12,700 bases of DNA from Taibaiella sp. (GTDB lineage Bacteria > Bacteroidota > Bacteroidia > Chitinophagales > Chitinophagaceae). The stretch spans positions 1-12,700 of the forward strand of contig JACFNS010000026.1 in the NCBI GenBank assembly GCA_019454705.1, read 5' to 3'. This document shows positions 7,501 through 12,700 of the stretch, piece by piece. The position numbers were made by a program, and so were the translations under genes. Each line of letters begins with the position of its first letter. Position 1 is the first letter of the stretch. Below the pieces are notes generated by a model that made no database searches, was not told the origin of the DNA, and was given only the letters and a program-made list of their open reading frames with translations.

Positions 7501-9018
7501 ACATATACTGTGCACGTGCAGGATACCCTGGGGTGCAAAACAGATACAAACGTTGTGGTAGGACAACCAACAATTATTAAGCCGGCACTCCAGGTTACCA
7601 ACCCCAGTTGCAATGGCTATAATAACGGCGATATATCAATAATAGCATCCGGTGGCACACCCGGCTATTTGTATGCAGTCAACAACGGGATATTCAGGCC
7701 TATTGGCAATTTTGCAGCATTAAAGGCCGGTACACATGTCGTAAGTGTCAAAGACATCAATAATTGCCGGCGCGATACTACAGTTACACTAACAGAACCA
7801 CAGGGTATGAAGTTCAGGCTGGAGCTGACGCACCTTAAGTGTTTTAATGATTCTTCTGCCAGTATCTTCATTGATGGTTCCGGAGGCACTCCTCCATTCA
7901 GTTATGCATACGACCAACAGCCCTTTGTTACAACGTCTACGCTGGTCAATGTGAGTGCAGGCCCGCATACGGTAAAAATGAAAGACGGTAACGGGTGCAT
8001 AAAAGATACAACGGTGGTGCTTACAGAGCCTGCTCCGCTTTTTATAGTAAGTCCTGTGATCACTAACCCTACTTGCGAAGGATATGCTGATGGTGGGGTA
8101 AAAGTATATGGGAACGGTGGCGTGCAGCCTTATTCCTTTTCCGTAAATGGTGGGGGTTTCTCTTCTTCTAACAGCTTTACCGGGCTGAAAGAAGGAGCTA
8201 ATCTTGTTACTATCAGGGATGCCAAGGATTGCGTATATGATACAACACTGAACCTGGTAGGCTATCCGCATATTATTTACGATGATATACTGGCTGAACC
8301 GGTTAGCTGCTTTGGCGGAAATGATGGTAAAATCAGCCTGGATGTCTCTGGTGGTATACAACCCCTGACATACAAAATAGACCCGGGTGAATTCCGTAAC
8401 ATACCTGTATTTGATAGCCTTGCAGCCAATAAGTATATAGTAACAGTAACGGATAGCGCAGGGTGCACTAAAGACTCAGCTATTATCGTTGATTCTCCTG
8501 ACGAGATGAAAATTGACATGAAGGTAACTCCTAACGATTGCGAAGGCATAGATAATACAGGAAGAATTGACGCGTATGTTTCAGGAGGAACACCTGTATA
8601 CCGCTATATGTGGAATACATCGCCTGAACAATATAGCAATGGGATAGAGGGCATGCCCAACGGCCCCTACAGGGTAATAGTAACAGATGCAAACGATTGT
8701 ACGGACACTGCCATAGCCACCATAGAGTATAACAATTGTTGTATTGTATTTATTCCTGATGCATTTACGCCCAACGGCGACGGCCTCAATGACCTGGCCC
8801 GTGTTCGCTACAAAGGTGTTTTTACATTAAAAACATTCTCTATCTACAACCGTTTTGGGGAGCGGGTATTCGAAACCCGGAACGTGGACGATGGCTGGAA
8901 TGGTATATATAAAGGGGTTTTGCAGGACTTAGGCACATATAACTACTTTGTAAAAGGTATATGCGGTGATAATAAGGAAGAGGTAATGTACAAAGGAACT
9001 TTAATCCTTGTACGCTAA
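4441..9018 (+). CDS. Large secreted surface protein with SprB-like repeats and type IX secretion C-terminal domain (CHU_C/gliding-motility type)
   Basis: A 1525-residue protein. Residues 1-32 form a signal peptide (basic start, hydrophobic IFFIIGFVLIL at about 16-26, likely cut after Ala32); Cys29 lacks a proper lipobox. Residues 33-310 match the N-terminal module common in Bacteroidota surface proteins (SHIYGMDLFYTH, then NIYGDC). Residues 311-420 look cadherin/Ig-like (DLDTD, ITYTDQGC). Residues 421-504 are a degenerate repeat and 505-1432 are twelve SprB-like repeats. Residues 1434-1525 form the C-terminal domain (FIPDAFTPNGDGLND at 1437-1451, IYNRFGERVFE, DGWNGIYKG, final KGTLILVR), a type B signal for type IX secretion that directs export and surface retention or release. 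Likely roles are adhesion or gliding, like SprB, or a cell-surface scaffold; the ligand is unknown. The ATG at 4441 has no Shine-Dalgarno, as usual in this phylum. The gene appears monocistronic, ending at a terminator. No PorP/SprF-like partner is adjacent. Confidence 0.93.
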   Translation: MNRQIRYRKSTILRHIFFIIGFVLILPNCSKASHIYGMDLFYTHVSGNTYKITMNIYGDCGAGGTGGAFNLLSSSTPVIHVYNNSTHYTRLLLSVQSPSNGVEVTPVCPSQINNTKCSSLTNPWPGVKKFVYSANVTLNTTSSNWRFRFIDTLTPGFGLHIAGRSQNITNISNPSSAEINLEATLNNINGPNSSPTYTTIPTPFFCINKAGSYNPGTVDPNSDSLTYSLVPGLISGGTVTYLTGYSATAPLAVSTGSFGFNTQTGQLNFTPNLVQQSLVVNKVSEYKNGVLVGTSMREMTFVVLNNCSNNPPGGKITNNNTGKVDTSGTSINVCQSAGPVTFNINATDLDTDVINVVVSGLPAGATFNITNNNTIAPTGAFSWNVSSITPGSYNFFITYTDQGCPLASKQTIAYTVNVLPKPTVAIAITSPATCTKKAIFTMTPSVSPSPWRLQVLQGSTQVHNFTGVTGVQTDSLSPGTYTIRVTNADTCFKDTTLVIAPPPPLGIALTLTPPKCHNDTNGIAVVNGTGGLSPYKYAIGSGAFVTANTFSSLGSGLQTFKVRDSNDCVKDTLISIPNPAKVGADIVLNQPPCNYYNSGVITVTGKNTVAPYKYAFGAGAYSAVNVFSGLFSGSYSVSIKDSNNCVLDTLVVLPDSVKVNATALLTNILCNGDSTGAITLNASGATAPYRYQLVGAGPLSPVNTFTNLPAITHNFHIEDTNKCYLDTAITLTQPAKINGNISVSGALCFGDSTGSITVLGNGGVGPYTYALGAGSYGIAGTFTTLPAGSYNIHIKDQNNCVRDTLITITQPAKVKFDSVLVTNLKCYGVPGGEVILYGSGGVSPYSYAINTSAFSTSQIYSGLFANAYNFYVRDSNNCVHDTSITLAQPPRIVPGAAIKQSSCTPLNNGRITMSATGGTPGYRYALGFGTYSSNPVFSPLAAGSYQLHVRDSNNCIVDTNLVIADSLSVSANISVNDALCYDSSSGIIITLGSGGLPPYRYALNTGGYSGLGSFGGLKADTYTVHVQDTLGCKTDTNVVVGQPTIIKPALQVTNPSCNGYNNGDISIIASGGTPGYLYAVNNGIFRPIGNFAALKAGTHVVSVKDINNCRRDTTVTLTEPQGMKFRLELTHLKCFNDSSASIFIDGSGGTPPFSYAYDQQPFVTTSTLVNVSAGPHTVKMKDGNGCIKDTTVVLTEPAPLFIVSPVITNPTCEGYADGGVKVYGNGGVQPYSFSVNGGGFSSSNSFTGLKEGANLVTIRDAKDCVYDTTLNLVGYPHIIYDDILAEPVSCFGGNDGKISLDVSGGIQPLTYKIDPGEFRNIPVFDSLAANKYIVTVTDSAGCTKDSAIIVDSPDEMKIDMKVTPNDCEGIDNTGRIDAYVSGGTPVYRYMWNTSPEQYSNGIEGMPNGPYRVIVTDANDCTDTAIATIEYNNCCIVFIPDAFTPNGDGLNDLARVRYKGVFTLKTFSIYNRFGERVFETRNVDDGWNGIYKGVLQDLGTYNYFVKGICGDNKEEVMYKGTLILVR
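5953..8736 (+). repeat. Twelve tandem SprB-like repeats of about 77 codons
   Basis: Residues 505-1432 divide into twelve units averaging 77.3 residues. The shared pattern is: hydrophobic strand, Cys near position 12, an Asn/Gly/Ser-rich turn, a short strand, GSGG or GTGG, PYxYA, an aromatic/Gly stretch, a G-L-x-A-G-x-Y turn, then VRDSNNC with the second Cys near 64, xDT and a strand ending in QPAK or similar. Units have diverged widely at DNA level, with only short identical patches around the RDSNNC codons (for example 7054-7070 and 7285-7301, exactly 231 bp apart). The preceding residues 421-504 are a thirteenth, degenerate unit (Cys434, Cys491) that lacks the GG-PYxYA core. Such arrays form rod-like surface stalks in SprB relatives. 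Confidence 0.92.
8740..9015 (+). other. Type B T9SS C-terminal domain (CHU_C / gliding-motility-associated)
   Basis: The last 92 residues carry the family's landmarks in order: FIPDAFTPNGDGLND, FSIYNRFGERVFE, DDGWNGIYKG, LGTYNYFVKGIC and the terminal KGTLILVR. In characterised Bacteroidota this domain is the secretion signal recognised by the PorV/SprA translocon. Type B domains, unlike type A, have been reported to depend on a PorP/SprF-family outer-membrane protein. Confidence 0.92.
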
Positions 9019-9021
9019 AGA

Positions 9022-9064
9022 TTTTCGCCATAAAGCCGCATATTGGGCGAAAACTATTATTTTT
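9022..9064 (+). terminator. Intrinsic terminator after the repeat-protein gene
   Basis: TTTTCGCC at 9022-9029 is the exact reverse complement of GGCGAAAA at 9046-9053, giving an 8-bp stem with a 16-base loop. It begins 4 bases after the stop codon and is followed by a T-rich run (TATTATTTTT, 9055-9064). The large loop lowers stability, but position and T-run fit a rho-independent terminator. Confidence 0.65.
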
Positions 9065-9065
9065 G
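9058..9065 (+). promoter_or_regulatory. Candidate -7 promoter element of the DUF5606 gene
   Basis: TATTTTTG matches TAnnTTTG exactly and lies 19 bp before ATG 9085, so transcription would begin about 9070-9075 with a short leader. It is embedded in the T-run of the preceding terminator. No TTTG stands at the usual -33 distance; that position falls inside the terminator loop. Confidence 0.45.
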
Positions 9066-9084
9066 TTGCCCTTTCAAATATTGT

Positions 9085-9711
9085 ATGGATTATAAAGAAA
9101 TTGTATCGGTTACAGGTATTGGTGGTTTGTACCAGTTGTTGACTTCTAAAAGCGATGGCGCTATTGTCCGTAATATCTCGGACAAAACCACGAAGTTTAT
9201 CTCAGCCCGGTTGCATAACGTAACTCCTTTGGAAAGTATTGAAGTGTACACCACGGGCGATAATGTGCGCCTGCACGAGGTGTTTCAAAAAATGAAGGAG
9301 GCAGAAGGTAGCACCCCTGCACCATCAGATGCTAAAAAAGCAGACAACAACGCCATCAAATCATATTTTGACAAAGTATTTCCTGATTTTGACCAGGAGC
9401 GGGTATATGTAAGCGACATGAAAAAGATGCTGAAATGGTATCACATGTTGAAGGAGAACGACCTGCTGAACTTTGAAAGCATGGCAGAAGATGAAGCGGT
9501 AGAAGCTGAAACAGCTGAGGCTGAACCTGTAGCAGAAGAAAAACCCACTGCTAAGAAGAAAGCTGCCAAAAAGAAAACGGAAGATGTAGCCGAAGAAGCT
9601 GCAGAAGAAAAACCCGTAAAGAAAGCTGTTAAGAAAAAAGCGGCTGTTAAAGAAGATGGGGAAGCCAAGCCTGCCCCTAAAAAAGCTGCCAAAAAGAAAA
9701 CTGAAGAATAG
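9085..9711 (+). CDS. DUF5606-family protein with Lys/Ala/Glu-rich C-terminal tail
   Basis: A 208-residue protein starting at ATG 9085 (MDYKEIVSVTGIGGLYQLL). An upstream in-frame TTG at 9043 falls inside the terminator and is rejected. Residues 1-130 match the Bacteroidota DUF5606 domain as I know it: the SVTGIGGLYQLL start, a small beta-rich region to about 75, then YFDKVFPDFDQERVYVSDMKKMLKWYHML at 94-122. The function of this family is not established. Residues 133-152 are acidic; 153-208 alternate KKKAAKKK blocks with EE-rich blocks, resembling tails of histone-H1-like bacterial proteins, so nucleic-acid or polyanion contact is possible but only inferred. The tail contains an exact 20-base internal repeat (9559-9578 and 9682-9701). 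It lacks a signal peptide and is likely cytoplasmic. It appears to form its own transcription unit, between two terminators. Confidence 0.87.
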   Translation: MDYKEIVSVTGIGGLYQLLTSKSDGAIVRNISDKTTKFISARLHNVTPLESIEVYTTGDNVRLHEVFQKMKEAEGSTPAPSDAKKADNNAIKSYFDKVFPDFDQERVYVSDMKKMLKWYHMLKENDLLNFESMAEDEAVEAETAEAEPVAEEKPTAKKKAAKKKTEDVAEEAAEEKPVKKAVKKKAAVKEDGEAKPAPKKAAKKKTEE

Positions 9712-9732
9712 TTGTAATACACAGATACTGGA

Positions 9733-9766
9733 GAAACGGGTTGCTGTAGCAGCCCGTTTCTATTAT
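9733..9766 (+). terminator. Strong hairpin terminator after the DUF5606 gene
   Basis: GAAACGGGTTGC at 9733-9744 pairs with GCAGCCCGTTTC at 9749-9760, a 12-bp stem (one G-U wobble) closed by the tetraloop TGTA. It begins 22 bp after the stop codon. The trailing sequence TATTAT is only modestly T-rich. It probably ends transcription of the DUF5606 gene before the pseudouridine synthase gene. Confidence 0.75.
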
Positions 9767-9803
9767 ACTGAACATTGTACCTTTACAACAGATAATTTAC
9801 AAA

Positions 9804-11180
9804 ATGAGCAAAGAACGTCATACAGGTAACAGAGGAGAAGGGCATAAAGCAGATAATGAGCAAAAACCTGCTGCCGGGCAGAGGAAGCGTTTTGTACGCA
9901 CAAAAGATAGCAGCGCCTCAAGGCCTGAGGAAAACGACAGAAGGGATAAGCCCGCGCGTCCGTTCAACAAACGACCCGATGCGCGCACTGAAAATAATGA
10001 CAAACCCGTGCGCTCCTTCGGTATGAGAAAGGACGCCCCAAAAGATGGTGAACCCCCCAAACGGGCATACGGTTCAAAATCCGCTACCTCCGGTTATACA
10101 GGCAGGGGCAAACGGAATTCAGGACAAGATTCCCACGGGCATAGCGACAGGCCCAAAAGAAACTATAATGAAAAGCAGGGCCAGCGCCACGATGATGATA
10201 GGCCCAAGCCCTATATGAAGCCGGACGTTTCGGCGCGTATGAAGCCGGAGAGGGACGAGCGGCCAAAGCGTTCAAAAGGTGGAAGGCCCGACCAGTTTTT
10301 CGCCAGGCCGGATAGAAAACAAGAACGCCCGGAGAAATATATTGACGACAAACCTGAGCGCAGGTTCAAAGACAATGGCCAACGCGGGCGCAGTTTTGAT
10401 AAACACGAAGCTAATGCGCATAAAAACCCGGTGAAGAAAGACACGGCAAGAGTAGAGAACGAGCCGGGCGGAGCCATGCCGCTGAACAAATATGTAGCCC
10501 ACTGCGGTATATGTAGCCGCAGAGAAGCGGTGGACCTGATAAAAGAAGGCAAAATAACCGTGAATGGAGAAGTAATGCTGCAACCAGGGTATAAAGTACA
10601 AACAACAGATAAAGTAGAATATGGTGGCAAAGTCATCAGCTCTCAAAAAAACCTGGTGTACATCTTGCTCAATAAACCTAAAAACTACATCACCACTACT
10701 GATGACCCGCAGGAAAGGAAAACCGTAATGGAACTGGTAGCTGACGCAGGTGGCGAAAGGGTGTACCCGGTAGGACGCTTAGACAGGAATACCACAGGTT
10801 TACTCTTGCTGACTAATGACGGCGAGCTGGCCCAGAAGCTTTCTCACCCGAAGTACAATATCAAAAAGCTCTACCAGGTTACATTGGATAAGTCACTTTC
10901 CAAGCTCCACTTTGAAAAAATAATGGAGGGGCTCACGTTGGAAGATGGCGAAGTTAAGGTAGATGCGATGGCTTACCTGGAAAAGAAGACTGAAATAGGT
11001 ATAGAGATACATAGCGGGCGCAACCGCATCGTGCGCCGGATATTTGAACACCTGGGCTATACTGTAGAAAAGCTGGACCGTGTGATGTATGCCGGCCTTA
11101 CCAAGAAGAACATCCCACGTGGCAAATGGCGCTTTCTTACAGAGCAGGAAGTGATCAACCTGAAATACTTCAAACAATAA
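9804..11180 (+). CDS. RsuA/RluB-family 16S/23S rRNA pseudouridine synthase with long basic N-terminal extension
   Basis: A 458-residue protein. The C-terminal half is a canonical RsuA/RluB/RluE/RluF-type enzyme: an S4 RNA-binding domain at about 225-272 (PLNKYVAHCGICSRREAV, then KITVNGEV), followed by the catalytic domain with VGRLDRNTTGLLLLTNDG at 323-340, where Asp327 is the nucleophile that converts uridine to pseudouridine, and the RNRIVRRIFEHLGY motif near the C-terminus. The target base cannot be read from sequence; RluB (23S rRNA) is the nearest guess. Residues 1-224 are disordered, rich in Arg, Lys, Asp, Pro and Gly with recurring RPxR/DxRPKR patterns, roughly doubling the size compared with the E. 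coli enzymes. Similar extensions occur in Bacteroidota homologues and probably add nonspecific RNA affinity. The amidohydrolase gene begins 1 bp after the stop. Confidence 0.93.
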   Translation: MSKERHTGNRGEGHKADNEQKPAAGQRKRFVRTKDSSASRPEENDRRDKPARPFNKRPDARTENNDKPVRSFGMRKDAPKDGEPPKRAYGSKSATSGYTGRGKRNSGQDSHGHSDRPKRNYNEKQGQRHDDDRPKPYMKPDVSARMKPERDERPKRSKGGRPDQFFARPDRKQERPEKYIDDKPERRFKDNGQRGRSFDKHEANAHKNPVKKDTARVENEPGGAMPLNKYVAHCGICSRREAVDLIKEGKITVNGEVMLQPGYKVQTTDKVEYGGKVISSQKNLVYILLNKPKNYITTTDDPQERKTVMELVADAGGERVYPVGRLDRNTTGLLLLTNDGELAQKLSHPKYNIKKLYQVTLDKSLSKLHFEKIMEGLTLEDGEVKVDAMAYLEKKTEIGIEIHSGRNRIVRRIFEHLGYTVEKLDRVMYAGLTKKNIPRGKWRFLTEQEVINLKYFKQ

Positions 11181-11181
11181 T

Positions 11182-12336
11182 ATGCTGCTGACGGCCACGC
11201 GCATACACAATGGTAAACATTGGCTGCCAGAAGGTGCGGTAATAGATGTGGCTGCCGATGGAATGATTGCGGGAATACATACCGCCATTGAGGAAGGGAA
11301 CATACAGCATTACGATGGTATTGTATGCCCGGGTTTTGTCAATGTACATTGCCACCTGGAGCTGTCGCATATGAAAGGCGCGATACCGGAGCATACCGGG
11401 TTGATACCTTTTCTCAAACAGGTAGCGTACACACGTAACAATTATTCTGAAGAGCAGAAGCAATCAGCCCGTACTGATGCTTTTAATGACATGGTGGCCA
11501 ATGGCATTGTGGCTGTGGGTGATATAGCGAATACACTTGATACCATCGCCCTGAGAGAGCTCGGCAAAATCCACTTCCACAGTTTTGTAGAAGCAATAGG
11601 CTTTTCCGAAACACCACTGCCGCAGTTTGAACGGACTGAGTCTGTATACCGCTTGTTCAAAGAGCAACCTTCCTTACAGAAAACACTGCGCCAGTCTATA
11701 GTGCCTCATGCACCATACTCTGTATCACAGCAGCTCTTTTCATTGATTGATAAGTTTGACAGAAACGCTCTGCTTTCTATACACAACCAGGAAAGTAAAG
11801 CGGAAGACGAATTTTATTTAACAAAGCATGGGCCGGTAAGAGAACTGTTACAGGCAGTGGGTATTGATGATAGTTTTTTTAAGCCATCTGGTAAGTCCTC
11901 TTTGCAAACCTACCTGCACTGGTTATCCGGTAGCCATCCAACGATATTCGTACATAACACTTTCACTACTCGTGCGGATATTGAAGTGGCCCAAACCCTG
12001 CTGAGGAATGTGTATTGGTGCCTGTGCCCCAATGCTAACCTGTATATTGAAAATACATTGCCTGATATAGATATGCTGAGGAGGGAATGTAATACTATCT
12101 GCATCGGCACCGACAGTCTTTCGTCTAATCATCAGTTATCAGTACTTGCTGAACTAAAGACAATTAAACAATACTATCCTGATATAGAATGGGAAGATTT
12201 GCTGCGATGGGCAACACATAACGGCGCACAAGCCCTGCAAATGGAGGATATTATCGGTAGTATTGAACCGGGAAAAATACCAGGGTTATTATTAATAGAC
12301 CCGGACAAGAGTAACAAGGTTACCATTTTAGCCTGA
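11182..12336 (+). CDS. Metal-dependent amidohydrolase, aminodeoxyfutalosine/SAH-deaminase-like
   Basis: A 384-residue protein of the cytosine-deaminase/TRZ-ATZ branch of amidohydrolases. Visible metal and catalytic residues are His56 and His58 (VHCHLELSHMKG), His176 (PHAPYS), His201 and Glu204 (SIHNQES), His258 (VHNTFT) and Asp311 (GTDSLSSNHQLS). PGFVNVHCH at 50-58 and the C-terminal GSIEPGKIPGLLLID complete the composite barrel plus small beta domain. Enzymes with this pattern deaminate purine rings, such as S-adenosylhomocysteine, adenosine or 6-amino-6-deoxyfutalosine (MqnF-like step of the futalosine menaquinone route). The last is plausible in Bacteroidota but the substrate is inferred. 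It follows the pseudouridine synthase stop by a single base, indicating cotranscription. It has no signal peptide and should be cytoplasmic. Confidence 0.85.
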   Translation: MLLTATRIHNGKHWLPEGAVIDVAADGMIAGIHTAIEEGNIQHYDGIVCPGFVNVHCHLELSHMKGAIPEHTGLIPFLKQVAYTRNNYSEEQKQSARTDAFNDMVANGIVAVGDIANTLDTIALRELGKIHFHSFVEAIGFSETPLPQFERTESVYRLFKEQPSLQKTLRQSIVPHAPYSVSQQLFSLIDKFDRNALLSIHNQESKAEDEFYLTKHGPVRELLQAVGIDDSFFKPSGKSSLQTYLHWLSGSHPTIFVHNTFTTRADIEVAQTLLRNVYWCLCPNANLYIENTLPDIDMLRRECNTICIGTDSLSSNHQLSVLAELKTIKQYYPDIEWEDLLRWATHNGAQALQMEDIIGSIEPGKIPGLLLIDPDKSNKVTILA

Positions 12337-12544
12337 TTTCTGCGTATTGTCGCATACAGCCCTTTAGCGGGGTGTTTACGCATATAATTAAAAATCAATC
12401 ATTTAGCATAATCGTCTTTTATCTTACTGGTTATAAGTGGGTTAAAAACATATGACGTGCTATTAAATGTCAAATACTCTTTTTAACTTTTCATTAGACC
12501 TGCCGTTTTCCGGCAAGTTATTGTAATAGTATAAATGAATTATA
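12337..12544 (+). other. 208-bp intergenic region, AT-rich
   Basis: I see no gene here. TGCGTA (12341-12346) is the reverse complement of TACGCA (12377-12382), and between them ACAgCCC (12356-12362) can pair with GGGgTGT (12369-12375), giving a possible imperfect stem just after the amidohydrolase stop without a clear T-run. A 5-bp hairpin TGCCG/CGGCA lies at 12501-12515. The promoter of the following gene must lie here, but no exact TAnnTTTG was found. Confidence 0.4.
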
Positions 12545-12700
12545 ATGGGTAAAGTTAATCGTCGCGAATTTTTTGAAGAACTGATAGCGACACAAGCAGA
12601 GACTGCGCCGGAAGTTACCGACGATATCATTTATAACAAGTATGCGAATAAAGAATTGCCCAGGGGCCTGAGTAAAACCACCGGCACACTGGCCAAATAT
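12545..12700 (+). CDS. N-terminal fragment of an unrecognised protein (52 codons, runs off the window)
   Basis: An open frame from ATG 12545 (MGKVNRREFFEELIATQAE) continues to the window edge without a stop. Codon use looks like that of its neighbours, and the frame starts after a proper intergenic gap, so it is probably real. The start has Arg-Arg-Glu-Phe-Phe, superficially like a twin-arginine signal, but the following residues are acidic and polar, not hydrophobic, so this is not a working Tat signal. The NKYANKELPRGLSKTTGTLAKY stretch faintly recalls the leader of Bacteroidota DUF1800-type proteins, but that is a weak impression; no domain is complete enough to name. Confidence 0.6.
   Translation, partial: MGKVNRREFFEELIATQAETAPEVTDDIIYNKYANKELPRGLSKTTGTLAKY

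Noticed and set aside
7789..8361. 190-codon minus-strand frame inside the repeat protein gene
   Set aside because: It is antisense to the SprB-like repeats and full of Cys, His and Arg from reverse reading of repetitive codons.
5953..8736. CRISPR array or DNA-level tandem repeat
   Set aside because: The periodicity is of protein domains about 231 bp long with diverged DNA; there are no short identical direct repeats with spacers.
9043..9084. TTG start adding 14 residues to the DUF5606 protein
   Set aside because: The codon lies within the terminator hairpin loop and upstream of the likely transcript start; ATG 9085 matches the family N-terminus.
9441..9722. Minus-strand frame opposite the Lys/Ala tail, with Ala/Phe/Ser-rich hydrophobic translation
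   Set aside because: This is the expected artefact of reversing AAG/AAA/GCT codons; it is not a membrane protein.
12560..12580. Twin-arginine signal in the last partial gene
   Set aside because: Arg-Arg is followed by Glu-Phe-Phe-Glu-Glu and polar residues, with no hydrophobic core.

Overview
The window reads as ordinary chromosomal DNA from a member of the Bacteroidota, most likely a Chitinophagaceae-like lineage. The evidence is a large surface protein with SprB-type repeats and a type IX secretion C-terminal domain, a DUF5606 protein (a family known from Bacteroidota), the general lack of Shine-Dalgarno sequences before starts, and two exact matches to the Bacteroidota -7 promoter element TAnnTTTG. 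Base composition looks even throughout. I see no insertion sequence, phage gene, tRNA, rRNA or CRISPR array.

Left part (1-2610, minus strand): three genes of cell-surface polysaccharide synthesis. Read in their own direction they are a CpsB/YwqE-type PHP phosphatase, an extended SDR nucleotide-sugar epimerase/dehydratase, and a LegC-family PLP aminotransferase cut off by the window edge. The last two overlap by 8 bp. Diverging from them at 2707 is a Wzx-like polytopic flippase. Together they suggest a locus that makes an amino-sugar-containing glycan, moves lipid-linked units across the inner membrane and modulates export through tyrosine dephosphorylation.

Middle (4441-9018, plus strand): one 1525-residue secreted protein. 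It has a signal peptide, an N-terminal module, a cadherin/Ig-like stretch, one degenerate and twelve clear SprB-like repeats of about 77 residues, and a CHU_C/gliding-motility-type C-terminal domain for type IX secretion. Every repeat carries a Cys pair about 52 residues apart. A good intrinsic terminator follows it, and the terminator's T-rich tract runs into the probable -7 box of the next gene.

Right part (9085-12700, plus strand): a DUF5606 protein with a Lys/Ala/Glu-rich tail, a strong terminator hairpin, then an apparent two-gene operon of an RsuA/RluB-type pseudouridine synthase with a 224-residue basic disordered extension and an amidohydrolase resembling aminodeoxyfutalosine/SAH deaminases. 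After a 208-bp gap, the first 52 codons of an unrecognised protein run off the edge.

No clearly new multi-gene system is visible. The points most worth a second look are the repeat protein (cysteine ladder, no adjacent PorP/SprF partner), the overlapping terminator and promoter near 9022-9065, and the near-leaderless start of the flippase.
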